From Kappaphycus alvarezii (Eukaryota > Rhodophyta > Florideophyceae > Gigartinales > Solieriaceae), in NCBI GenBank assembly GCA_002205965.3, contig NADL03000740.1:930001-994000 (forward strand): a DNA stretch of 64,000 nucleotides. The letters are read 5' to 3'. Every line of letters starts with the position of its first letter. Positions within the stretch are counted from its first letter, which is position 1. Below, in pieces: positions 48,701 to 57,994 of this stretch. The notes below the pieces were generated by a model that did not search any database, had not been told where the DNA came from, and worked only from the letters and a program-made list of their open reading frames with translations. The translations under genes were made by a program, and so were the position numbers.

Positions 48701-48823
48701 CAGCGATCAAAGCCACGCAAAAGCGGGGAGAAGGAAAGAAAGATGATAAAGTAGTGTCAGTTGATGTGTGGTTGATGTTGGGAAAAGCGAGGGTCGGTTG
48801 GATGAACTCCCGCGATGCTATCA

Positions 48824-49063
48824 TGAAAACGATCGGTGTAGTGCCTTACGCGCACTGCTCCGTTAGACCTCGGCGGCCATCTTTTATTGACCCTCAGCGG
48901 TATCAACTTCGCCCGTCAAGTGCACGTAAAGTAACACGGCGGCGATCACACTACATTACAGTAAACTACAGCTGTATTGTTGGCACTCTATTTGATGGTC
49001 CCTTCAGCCGAACCCGCCCTGCCCTCCTGAGCAATATTTGTGCAAGTAGAGCGGTCTCAAACA
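48824..49063 (-). repeat. Copia 5' LTR
   Basis: 240 bp, the partner of 43751-44005. Inward of it the minus strand reads TGATAGCATCGCGGG, a possible primer-binding site; its start resembles the initiator-tRNA-type TGGTAT but is not exact. Confidence 0.85.
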
Positions 49064-49427
49064 TGTTTATACCAATGTTTCATGATATGTGTCACTCAGT
49101 GGTACATGAACAAATATTTGAACAAGTACAATGCACATGTACTTGATCCAAAAAATTGAAGTCTTGGTACTGTAATTGTACCGGAGTACATTTGAGAAAA
49201 AATTTTTAATTCCCGCACTTGTACCGTTACAATTGGACCACATGTAACATGTCATTGAGGGACCACACATGTACCAATGTACCAATCACCTTCTCACTCC
49301 CCGGCGGTTGTGTTGTTGAGAATCTAAGGCACATCAAAGAGAGGCCTCCACCTCCGTGAAAATCGATCGGTACGCGTGAAGGAGTATTCTTCCGTTGACA
49401 CAACTTACAACAGGCGCAAAGCTCAAC

Positions 49428-49778
49428 ATGGATGATATTTCTGTCCAAAACGAGTCAACATCCCCTAAGAAGCAGAGATGCAGCGATGATAGTGTACTTC
49501 AAGCGCCATCAAGGTCGACACACAAAGCTCAAGTTTTGGAATTGGCAAAGAACACTTGGAAAATGAACAGGGAGAACGGAAAGAAGGCACATCTGTGGGG
49601 TTTTTTCAGGCCAGTTGGAGACTCAAAATTCGCATGTATTGTTTGCTCTCCAAATGATAATGCAACCAAATCCCTCAACAAGAGAGAGCGAAAGGGGATA
49701 CTGGCTTTCAGAAGCAGTGACGGCACAAATTCTTTCCGACGACATTTGAAAGAACACCACCCAAGTTTGATGGAGTAA
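49428..49778 (+). CDS. BED zinc-finger N-terminus of hAT transposase
   Basis: An intact 116-codon frame starts at an ATG (49428) and ends at TAA. It begins MDDISVQNESTSPKKQRCSD with a Lys/Arg patch and contains AHLWGFFRPVGDSKFACIVC and DGTNSFRRHLKEHHPSLME. The W..FF, C..C and H...HH set is the BED finger, which binds DNA in hAT transposases. The stop after LME separates it from the rest of the transposase, which continues at once in another frame (49788), so it is the front of a broken gene rather than a stand-alone protein. Confidence 0.75.
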   Translation: MDDISVQNESTSPKKQRCSDDSVLQAPSRSTHKAQVLELAKNTWKMNRENGKKAHLWGFFRPVGDSKFACIVCSPNDNATKSLNKRERKGILAFRSSDGTNSFRRHLKEHHPSLME

Positions 49779-49787
49779 TTTGAAGCG

Positions 49788-51640
49788 ATGAATCAACAGA
49801 ATGTAGAGCCAGCTAGAAAGAAACAGAAAACGCTGCACGAAATGCTGGCAACCCATCAGAATTATACCCCAACGTCAAATACCACCAAGGAAAGTGACAT
49901 GAATCTCGTGTTAATGGTTACCAGAGCAGGTATAACAATTTCTTTTGTGGAGCATCCGGATTTCCTACGATTAGTTCACAGTATTAATCCAAGAGTTATT
50001 ATCCCTAACAGGAAAAGGTTCAGGGGCGATCTTATCCCAAACTTCACTAAGGATGTTAAAGAAAATATAATGAAGCCAAAACTGTCTTCCCTGGATTCGG
50101 TTTGACCTTTGGATGAGCAGAGGCTGTCAAGAAATCTTTGACCTCATCGCGCATGGATTGACAAGAATTACAAGAACGTTCAGGTTCATGTTTCTCCCAT
50201 TGAATGTGATAGCACAAGTGGTCAAGAGGTGAGTTCGATGCTTCCAGCTCAAATGAAAAAGTATGGATTGACGAACAAAGCGATCGCATGTGTCAAAGAC
50301 GGTGGTGCAAATCTCAAAGCATGCACGAATGCACTCCAGTTGATAACATCATTCGAAGCGGCTGACACGAAAGCTTGTTTTAGTGCAACCTGTTTTGCAC
50401 ATATTGTTTCTTGTGCTTGTAACGCTGCTTTGTCGAATAATGTTTGCGACTGGCTTCCACTGATATCCTTTGATACCGTAAAATGTTCACTTCAGAAATG
50501 TATTACATGGACAGAGAAGTCATCAGAATGCATGGTATGAGACCTGTAAGCAAGAAGGGATTCTCACACGAATGATACCTACACCGGTCAAAACTAGTTT
50601 TGTCAGCATGGTGTGATGAGAATGATGTTGAGGTACAAAATGTGGTTTCAAAGTACTTTGGTTCTCAACAAGATCAAACCCTTAGAAAAAGGGTTCCGAC
50701 TCAAGAGACATGGGACGTGGTTCAAGCATAGTTGATTCGCTGGGACCTCTGATTTTTCTAAGATTGAAGAGCCAAAAAAATTCTGGTCTGTAAGTGAGGC
50801 GGTTCATGACTTTGTTTCAGTTTACCAAACATTTAAAGAGAAGTGTCGAACCATCCATACGGTTCCAAGCTATGATTTTTATGAAAAATTCAGATGTTGA
50901 AATCCAAGATGTGTTCAGCTGTTTTTGAGTCGTTCGCTGACGTTTTTATCCATTCTTTGAGGTAAAAGATCTGGAAGGAATGTTTGCTCATCACTATATA
51001 GCTGTCGCTTTTGAAAAGGCTTTGAAAAATGTGAAATCGACTTTGATGACACTGCATAAAACAAATCCGACGAGGGCAAGGGCAATTGATAATCAGTACG
51101 ATGAAGAAGTAATCATACCGCTTTTGATAAGTGCAAAGGACTCCATTGTTCTGAATTATTCAATATTTCTAAAAGAGCCCTCAGAACGCGGAATACGGAA
51201 GATGATCAAGTCGAGGACAGCTTCATGGACATTAATTCCGAAGTTGATCAAGGGAACATACCGATTTCAGTAAGGGCTGAATTGAGAATGTTTAGGGAGG
51301 AACCGTATTCCAGTGGGAAAGAAAACAAGCTTGAATGGATTCAACAGAAGTAATCATTGTTTACAACAGTCGCGAAAATATTCCGGTTCTTCTTGAGCAT
51401 TTCTGCCACTCAAACTGATACCGAACTTGTGTTCAGTTTGGCTGGTAGAGTTTGCAGCTCACTCCGGAATCGCATATCAACTACACCCATCAACAGTGTG
51501 ATCACAATTGCAAAAAAACTAGCGCGTTTACTGAAGAAAAGAATAACATTAAGACTATTGAAGATTTTAGTGATTACCTTCTTTCAGGAGAAGAAGATAA
51601 CTTTGTAGGTAGTTCAGGTGAAGAGTAAAAAGGGTGCTCA
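49788..51640 (+). pseudogene. hAT transposase body and dimerisation domain, decayed
   Basis: 49788-50105 reads VMVTRAGITISFVEHPDFLR and INPRVIIPNRKRFRGDLIPN, the usual region after the BED finger. 50229-50540 has IACVKDGGANLKACTNALQL, matching the VTDNAAN catalytic block, and KACFSATCFAHIVSCACNAA, matching the C.AH.LNL block. 50980-51273 supplies FEKALKNVKSTLMTLHK. The C-terminal hATC dimerisation domain is in 51357-51608: RFFLSISATQTDTELVFSLA and GRVCSSLRNRIS. Stops and frameshifts separate each block (about 50103, 50538, 50730-50900, 51270-51350). Confidence 0.8.
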
Positions 51641-51884
51641 GCCGCCAGAGGAACACCTATTGCATAATTCCCGATACTGTCGATTGGCCATTGAACACAA
51701 TGAGTGACGTTTAGTTTCTAGCCCTCGCTAATGAAATCGTAGCTACGAAAGCTATTCCCACTGCCAAGGTGGAGAAGATATAGCTCCAAGTAAAACCAAG
51801 ACGGTTCATTAAATCTATAACTAAACGCCAAACGGTAGTGCCTTGTTTCCTCTGACTCACACAATAATTCGTGTGGTTTTAGCG

Positions 51885-51956
51885 TGCACCTTCCGGAATC
51901 GAACCCATGGTCTGATCCGGTGTGATACCACTTGTGATCACTAGGCCTCATGGCCT
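51885..51956 (-). other. tRNA-like SINE head or tRNA relic
   Basis: The minus strand reads AGGCCTAGTGA (A-box-like, 51938-51948) and GGTTCGATTCC (perfect B box, 51895-51905) about 43 nt apart, with CATGGG before the B box. The stems are weak, so a functional tRNA is unlikely. The position inside the hAT element, 3' of its coding region, suggests a SINE inserted into it or a pol III fossil. Confidence 0.35.
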
Positions 51957-52245
51957 GTGGTTGGTACAAGTACATGTCTCTGTTTTATTTCTTTTAAATT
52001 TTACTAGGTAAATGTCCAATGCACTTGTCCTGCCAGTTTGTTAATTACTATTTACCTTGGTACAACTTATTTGTTCATTGTTCATGCCCGTATTTTTGTT
52101 TTTTTTTGGTGTGAAACGTGTCGATTAATTCTTTTAAACAATTTTTTATATGTACTAATGCCCTGACATAATTTAAATTGTATCTGTATCCCTTGTTCCT
52201 TGGACTTGGTGCAAGGGTTTTTTCCATGCGCAGTGCAACCTTGGT

Positions 52246-52400
52246 TTATAGAGTTCGTACAGTATATATCTTTCTGTACAGTGCATTGCGCATTGAGAAC
52301 TGTACATACTGCACACTGTACATACACTAGTACGCTCACAGTGCCGAGACTTCCCCCCCTTTCTTGAGATTCAACCTGAATTGATGTCATCAGATTGAAT
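52246..52400. other. Gypsy internal sequence next to the hAT right end, TACTGTA-rich
   Basis: 52246-52290 (TATAGAGTTCGTACAGTATA...) is a near-copy of 43714-43752 at the other side of the copia/hAT block. Further TGTACATAC/GTACATACAC strings follow. The 156-codon minus frame through here crosses these repeats and is not counted as a gene. Confidence 0.4.
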
Positions 52401-52740
52401 GGGCCGTTAGCGACGAGCGGATGAAATGAATTGTCGAACAACTTGTTGTGGACGCAAGCTGGGCGACTTGATCCAAAGCGGTACTTGCTGTCTTGCTGTT
52501 TCGACCATTCCTTTGGCGTGGATAACGGTGATGTCAAGCAGGTGAGTATCATGGACGTGGTTTCTTGTCGTACTGCTTATGGTTCCTGCCCATCTGGACG
52601 TGCAATTTCCCGCAAGTGGCAGGCTTGGCTTTACAGATCAACCCGGCTAACCGTCAGTAGCCTCCTCGGGACGCCTCAAAGGGATTTTTTGCACCCATCT
52701 TGTGCGTGTAGAGATGCGGAAGGCAGCTGAAAACACTCCT
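52400..52740 (-). pseudogene. Start of the gypsy 3' frame (copy A)
   Basis: The minus strand reads SCLPHLYTHKMGAKNPFEAS, RGGY, a stop, then GKLHVQMGRNHKQYDKKPRP and, in another frame, KGMVETARQQVPLWIKSPSL and RPQQ. The second gypsy copy (60702-61046) has SCLPNPCTHEMGEYNSYETF, KRGYWR, VTTPRP and WFKSSDLRPQQ in the same order. Conservation of the reading, with a Trp codon in place of the stop, shows this was protein-coding. It continues across the inserted block into 43713-41430. Confidence 0.45.
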
Positions 52741-52741
52741 T

Positions 52742-52834
52742 CCCCAGCGAGTCAGGCTGGGGCCGGGTGTTCGACACCTAGGGACCCTCGCGGCTATACG
52801 AGGGTACCTGGCCTTGTCTCGGTTCACGCGAGAC
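52742..52834 (-). ncRNA. Cluster of four perfect hairpins just downstream of gypsy pol
   Basis: Four adjacent stems occur in 93 bp: CCCCAGC/GCTGGGG (52742-52762), GGTGT/ACACC (52766-52778), ACCCTCG/CGAGGGT (52784-52805) and GTCTCG/CGAGAC (52816-52834). Loops are 7, 3, 8 and 7 nt. In the element's sense strand the cluster begins 25 nt after the pol stop. In gypsy copy B (61036-61130) the first stem is kept imperfectly, the third is kept with a G-U pair, and the others are eroded. It could be a structured 3' RNA element for packaging, export or translation of the next frame. Function is inferred only from structure and position. Confidence 0.5.
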
Positions 52835-52859
52835 TGGGTTTAGAGATATCTTTACCTAC

Positions 52860-54110
52860 CTACGGGGTCTGTAGGGGCCTGGAGTGCGACTCCGCTGTCG
52901 AGAGGTCAAGATCTTCCGTTTCAATATGCAATTCCATGGTTTCTCTTCCTCCAGCTGCCCTGTTCTGGTCTCGGCGGAGGTCGTATAGTTTTACCACCGC
53001 CTCCCGCAAATCGGTCTCAGGCGGCTAATGAGCTGATTGTAGACCGCTTAATTTCACATTGAAGAGCCTTTTTTCTTCTCCGGTGACGTCATTTCCTCTT
53101 ATTTCCGCGTCATATATCTTATCGGTCAGAATTAGGGTGTCCTTAAATACTCCTTTACTGGAATGTCGCTTTCCCGCACACTATGGTCGATCTTGTTTAG
53201 GCGATTTTCGTGGACTCTTGCCTCTTTTCTTCCAACTTCGGACTCCGGAAGGTATCCAACCCCCCGAGGCATTTCTTCATTACTTAGGGACCGATCCAGG
53301 GCTTGATTGTTTTCTTCCCTTCGGTTTTGTTGAGCTCCACTGACCGCAAAAGGACGCAATCTCCAAGACTGAATTTCGTACTATTTCTTGGCTCGTCTCC
53401 TTGAACCTCTTCTTTTCTGGAGTATATTCTTGTGTAGCCGGTATAGTCTCCGCTCCAAATCTTCAGGTTCGTTCTGAAGACACGCTGTATCCGTTTCTCC
53501 CCAAGCCTCGAAGGCTTCTATTTCGAACATGACCTTATACGGATTCATGCCTATTTATTCACAAACCCCTGTGTTATAAGGTGGACATGGTCTTCCCACT
53601 CGCTATTTCCAAGCGAGACGAAGCTGGAAATATCTTTGACCAAAGTTCGATTCCAACGTTCCGCTGTCCCGTTGGCTTGCAGGTGCAAGGGATAGGTCTG
53701 CGTACGTCCAATTTATAACTGCTCAGTTAGGTTTGTCACCACTTCACCCGTTAAGTTTGGATCTCCATCGGACAAGAGAATTTCCATTGGTCCAAATATC
53801 GAGATCCATTCCTCGATCAGCACTTTTGTGATAGTTTGGAATTCTCATCAGGGATTGCCCGTGCTCTGACAAAGTGGGCGAAGACATGCACCATTCCCAG
53901 AACTTTGAGAATTCCTCTCTTCGAGCGAGGTACGATTGTTTGAACATCAAATACGACGGTCTGGAATCTTCTTTCCTGGTGAACGATCTCTAGGTCATCC
54001 TGCTTGCCCGGTTGTCTGTCCTCTACTACCGTACATGGTAAGCAATTCTTGATGTGAGTCGCGACGTCGTTAGCCATGCATTTTCATTTTTATCTGGGCA
54101 GCAATCTGGC
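52860..54110 (-). pseudogene. Gypsy integrase and pol C-terminus, decayed
   Basis: 54077-53817 reads HIKNCLPCTVVEDRQPGKQD, the end of the HHCC zinc finger, then RRFQTVVFDVQTIVPRSKRG with the first catalytic Asp and ILKVLGMVHVFAHFVRARA, where the usual VDRF Asp is His. Further on come GPMEILLSDGDPNLTGEVVT (second Asp) and NGTAERWNRTLVKDIS (catalytic Glu). The C-terminus includes NPYKVMFEIEAFEAWGETDT. It ends with TDLREAVVKLYDLRRDQNRA and SHSRPLQTP before TAG (52860-52862), an ending shared with copy B. Stops and frameshifts occur at about 53715, 53565, 53400 and elsewhere. Confidence 0.8.
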
Positions 54111-54229
54111 TAAAGCATTCCGCAACCCGTAGTGCTCGCTGAGTTCTGAGCCGTGTACTCGTTCGATCACTGTGATCACAAATGACCTCTGCACTACAAC
54201 TGGAAGCTCATCTCTACCACTGTAGCGGA

Positions 54230-55750
54230 GTTACCCTATATCGTCGACATGAAATTCCTTCTTGTCTGCTGCGAACTGATATACGTTTCCAAAATCCCTT
54301 CTTAGTTCGAGACCAATATCTGCATCATTTGGCTTTTCCATCGACATTGGTTGTCCAGATCTACCTTCTTCTCCTTCTGCACCAGAATTAAACTCCATCC
54401 CTTTTTCGAGGACTGCTGCCACCCGTTCTTCGCTCGCCATCTTTTCGGCTATTTCTAGGCTGACCTGTGACATTTCTTCATGGCATCTTTGACAAAGCGG
54501 TTTGTGTACAATGTCCCTACTCAAGGTGTTTGGAAAGAACAATTTGGGTCAATTTCTGTTCTCAACGATGTAATAATATTATTGTATCTCTAGTACCCAT
54601 CGAGCCATATTTTGACTAGGGTTTTTCAGGCTTAGTAGCCATTTGAGAGACAAGTGGTCCGTGACAATTATGAACTTCTCCCAATGGAGATATTGTCTCC
54701 ACTTTAGAAGTGCATGAACCACAGTCGGGGACTCTCTTTCCGCTGGTTTATAACCCATATCTTCCTTACGGAGCATGCCACTGGTGAATTATACTAATTG
54801 CCATGTTCCGCCTTCATTATTTTGAAGCGGGACTCCTCCTAGGCCGTGTGAGCTTGCATCAGTCGCGATCCTTCTCTCTGCACCTATTCGTGGTGGAACT
54901 AGTATGAATAGATCACTTATCTGGCCCTTCAGCTCTTTCCATGCCTTTCTTTGCTCTTTTCCCCAGAGATCCGTCCAATCTGGAATTATCACGCGCTATA
55001 TGTACGTTTCCTTCTTATAGAACCCGTTTCCTTTCAGCAAATCGTACAAGGGAGCTGAAGTATCGGCAAAGTTATCCACTAAATCTACGACGAATCCATT
55101 AGCGCAAGAAATCTCAGGAGCTCATCGCTTGAGGTGGGCCCACAAGGTTTGTCATGGCCTGCGTGACAATAATATGGTTTCAGTCCGTTGGTATACTCGA
55201 TGGCCCAGGAATTCGGCACTACGGACTCGAAATGAACACTTGGATAGCTTGACACAGACTCCGGCTGTAAGCAGCCTGTCCAAGACAGTTGTTAGAGATT
55301 CCAACTGGTCTTCGTCCCCGACGATACCGACACTTTTGTCGTCCATGGAAGCCAGAACATCTTTCCCTTTTCGGTAGCCAAGAATATTGTTGACTACGCC
55401 CTGAATTTTTCATGGAGCATTCTTTGTTCCCATCATAACCTGGTGTATTTCAGGAGTCCAACGGAAGTTCGTACTGCAGTAAGCTTCTTTGAATCAGGGT
55501 GTAACTAGACTTGGAAGAACCCATCTTTGAGGTTGAATACATAGTATAACTTCTTCGAGGCCATCAAATCCAGGATTTCTCTCATGTTTTCCATGGGTAT
55601 GAGTAATTAATTGTAAGCGCATTGAGCTTCAAAAAGTTTTATGTAACTTATACCCCGCCTTTTTTCTTGACAAAGACATTTTTGGCTGCCTAACAGGATG
55701 TTGTCGGGTCCGTGACTCCCAAATTCAGTAGCCTCTCCATGGCCGACTTC
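54230..55750 (-). pseudogene. Gypsy reverse transcriptase and RNase H, decayed
   Basis: RT: the start is marked by CEPIRRLSPKEEEVVEMAME (about 55790-55730). KGKDVLASMDDKSVGIVGDE holds the active-site box, here SMDD instead of Y.DD. TTVLDRLLTAGVCVKLSKCS and SAEFLGHRVYQ give the typical thumb-proximal block. RNase H: ERRIATDASSHGLGGVPLQN with the first Asp (54992-54789), then YLHWEKFIIVTDHLSLKWLL (54776-54579). A 103-codon frame (54542-54231) rich in Glu follows before integrase. Stops near 55370-55700, 55000 and 54780 inactivate it. Confidence 0.82.
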
Positions 55751-55752
55751 TA

Positions 55753-56310
55753 TTATTCTTCTTCTTTCGGCGAAAGCCGTCTAATCGGCTCACATATTGG
55801 TTTGACACATGGTAGGAGGTTTATCTTGTTTTGTATTCCGCGTGTTCTTCCCAGAACTATGCAGATGGCTCTTCGTTCCCAAATGAGGTCGCGTAAGTCT
55901 TCTAATTTGGCCTCTTTCTTGGAAAACTCGCTAAGACCCATCTGTAAAATCGCTTTTTCCACATAGGAATACTCAATTAAAGCGTACACCTCCTCGTTGG
56001 TCGGTTCCTCCGGGGCTCTCTTTCGACAGCTTGGGTGTCCTTCCATTCTCCTTCCATCCACTTGGGTGGAAGCTATGTGCCGCTTTGCGTCGAGCAAGAG
56101 TCCTCTAGACCTCAAGAATTTTCTCCCAAGGTGTATCTTGTCGGGAACCTTTCTCATAATCCTCACAAGCTCTGTGAAGTCCTGGCTCCAGAACGAGAAC
56201 TTTAACCGTCCCGCGCAGTGACTCGATTGAGGATCAGTCGGCCGACTCTGCTTCTTCCTCACTGAGGCCCACGATCTCTCCGTTGTTCTTCGGGAACCAG
56301 GTGTTATCAA
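55753..56310 (-). CDS. Gypsy linker between gag and RT (protease region), open fragment
   Basis: A 185-codon minus frame ends in the RT lead-in VKPICEPIRRLSPKEEE. It contains EPTNEEVYALIEYSYVEKAI and KLEDLRDLIWERRAICIVLG. The aspartic protease should lie at or just before this stretch, but I cannot find a D[ST]G motif; upstream VQLDIAILSIWVDNTW (about 56345-56300, another frame) is the nearest candidate. The frame has no valid start of its own and is a piece of a broken gag-pol. Confidence 0.5.
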   Translation of the reverse strand: MITPGSRRTTERSWASVRKKQSRPTDPQSSHCAGRLKFSFWSQDFTELVRIMRKVPDKIHLGRKFLRSRGLLLDAKRHIASTQVDGRRMEGHPSCRKRAPEEPTNEEVYALIEYSYVEKAILQMGLSEFSKKEAKLEDLRDLIWERRAICIVLGRTRGIQNKINLLPCVKPICEPIRRLSPKEEE

Positions 56311-56499
56311 CCCATATAGAAAGAATGGCTATATCCAGTTGTACTGTAAGCCTTTCGCCAAATGCTTGGAGTTCCACGCAACTTCTTTCTCTTCCGGTCT
56401 GGGCGGCCATGTTGGCTAGCTACAGGCACACCCCTGCTCGTCCATGTCTTCCATCTGTGCTTGGGTACCGAGGTTTAATTCTGTGACGGGGACCTCACC

Positions 56500-57765
56500 C
56501 CCCCCCCATTTTCTTCCCACGCCTGTTGGTTTGATTTATACCGTGGGCAGGAGTCAGATATCCGTTTCCGTTTCCGACAGTCTTTAGCAAGATGACATGT
56601 CTTCTTGCAGTAGAAGCACTTGAATGGAGCCCCGATGTTCAGACTGAGTCTAGGGTGGCCTTATTTATTTTCTAACTTCTTGTACGGATTCTCTGGAGGC
56701 CTTTTGCTGATCTGAAACCACTCTAGAGACCAGAATGACCACGTATCAAAGTTCATGGTTACCAACGCGGCTAGTTGCCTTAGCTTGGGCGGTAGGCCAG
56801 GTTTGAATCTGTTCACTAACATATTGTTGGTTATTGGAACCTAAAGGACACGGCCTCCCAATCTTACACGCTCTGCGTACAATTTTGATTGACTCACGTC
56901 GCTCATCCCGTTGAATTGTGAAGAATTTTTCTTGCAAATCGGCAGGCTGGTCTTTGTTGCATAATTTTGCTTCAATTTTGTCCCATTAAAAGATCCATCG
57001 ATGCCCCAAATATGTGTTAGCAACGTCCTCGTATACTGCTTTTGCCGCTTTTTTAGCATAAAAAGGTGGGAGCTTCCTCTAGTTTTCGATATGTACTGTA
57101 AATTGGCCCAGGAGTCGGGTCCACGTGCGTTTAGCATCCTCGAAAGAGCCTTCTTCGACTCTCTGTCACTTGCTAGATTCCGATCCAGCATTTTACAGCT
57201 TGTAAGCGACGTTAATGGGTATCAAATTATCCTTAACTTCTTCTCTCTCCACCGGCGAGGTTGCGACAGTATCGCTCTTCAATTGACTGGTGTTATTTGG
57301 CGGCCCAAGGACGAGTCTTTATTCCCTTGATGGACTCCTAAAGCTCGTTGGTAACCGCTAAAACCTTCTTCAGACTCTCTATCACCTAAGCAAGAGCATT
57401 TTTGATGGAATGGGTGGTAACATTATCTCGCACCGAAGTCTGGTATTGCTCTGGGTTTTCTTTGTCGAGGACAGCTTCGTTTTCCGTGTTTTAAGTTGGA
57501 AGTACCCGGTAACGAAGCTTCTTCGTCTCCGCAGGCTGGGCTACCCCTGGTCCGAGGGCGTGACATATCTTATTGTTCCTGTTTAGTACATACATACCTT
57601 GCCTGATCTCTTTCGAAGGCTTCTCTCCCTAACAGGATTTTTAAATCAAGAAAAGATTCTCCAAGATCCTTCACCGACATTTCGATGGTCCGACCTTGGA
57701 TACTTAGTGTAAACTTCTTGCCGAATGCGTCGAAATTTCTCGCAAAACGCGATAAATCGATTTTA
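56500..57765 (-). pseudogene. Gypsy gag with CCHC zinc knuckle, decayed
   Basis: 57191-56841 reads LSRMLNARGPDSWANLQYIS and NYATKTSLPICKKNSSQFNG, and after a stop NRFKPGLPPKLRQLAALVTM, the common GL...R capsid block. The zinc knuckle is at about 56628-56570: PFKCFYCKKTCHLAKDCRKR, with perfect CX2CX4HX4C spacing. It binds the element's RNA during particle assembly. At least two stops (about 56838 and 56660) interrupt the frame. It directly follows the 5' LTR. Confidence 0.78.
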
Positions 57766-57994
57766 TGTTGCGGCTACTTCGTAGAGAAAGCCACAAGCAT
57801 TTGACTAAGTTTTATCTCCTCAATCTGATGTCCTCTGTTTTCTAGGACTACGGAGGCACAGGGTTTATATAGACATTATAAGTGGCCCTAGGTCATATTT
57901 CCGCTACACTACAGTATGCGCCAAAACATAAAAAAATAATTTCCACACAAATAATTGGACATGCCAACACCCGTTACCTGCACCCACCCCAACA
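57766..57994 (-). repeat. Gypsy 5' LTR
   Basis: 229 bp, aligned throughout with 41190-41423. It contains the TATA-like GTCTATATAAACCC on the minus strand. The sequence just inward (TAAAATCGATTTATCG) has no TGG start, so the primer-binding site is not identifiable. Confidence 0.75.

Larger units (their letters stand above)
43751..49063 (-). mobile_element. Ty1/copia LTR retrotransposon, complete but decayed
   Basis: Direct LTRs at 43751-44005 (255 bp) and 48824-49063 (240 bp) start TGTTTGAGACCGC or TGTTGGAGACCGC and end TTTTTCA or GTTTTCA on the minus strand. Identity is about 85% by eye. A short purine run GCGGAGAGA precedes the 3' LTR. The internal region encodes, in copia order, gag with CCHC, GAG-pre-integrase, integrase, RT and RNase H, all minus strand and all interrupted. 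The flanks CTGCA (left) and TGTTT (right) do not match as a target duplication. It sits inside the gypsy element and next to the hAT left end. Confidence 0.88.
49096..52100 (+). mobile_element. hAT-family DNA transposon, decayed
   Basis: The transposase pieces lie on the plus strand between 49428 and 51640. A left end is proposed at 49096, where CAGTGGTACATGAACAA has the CAG start common in hAT elements. A related inverted string (GGGCATGAACAA on the minus strand) lies near 52075-52090. The resulting 3.0 kb is typical. The inverted ends match over only about 10 of 12 bases, and no 8-bp target duplication could be confirmed (GTGTCACT on the left), so the ends are tentative. Confidence 0.6.
41190..57994 (-). 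mobile_element. Ty3/gypsy LTR retrotransposon interrupted by copia and hAT insertions
   Basis: Two direct LTRs of 234 and 229 bp (41190-41423 and 57766-57994, both TG...CA on either strand, roughly 80-85% identical by eye) bound a minus-strand internal region. Order from the right is gag with a CCHC knuckle, then RT, RNase H and integrase, then a pol stop at 52860-52862, a hairpin-rich segment and an extra 3' frame. A purine run (GGATCGCAAGGAAAG on the minus strand) ends exactly at the left LTR, as expected for the polypurine tract. Subtracting the copia (43751-49063) and hAT (~49096-52100) insertions leaves about 8.5 kb, a normal gypsy size. No matching 5-bp target duplication is visible (TGTAC left, GTTTA right). 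I infer, but cannot prove, that the two LTRs belong to one insertion. Confidence 0.65.

Noticed and set aside
49429..51640. Reading the BED-finger ORF as a domesticated host transcription factor
   Set aside because: It is followed at once by the remaining hAT transposase blocks in order, so it is simply the broken front of that gene.
52082..52552. 156-codon minus ORF as a gene
   Set aside because: It runs through TACTGTA-type repeats (read as VQCAVCTVLNAQCTVQ) and across the hAT/gypsy junction, so it is a composite frame.
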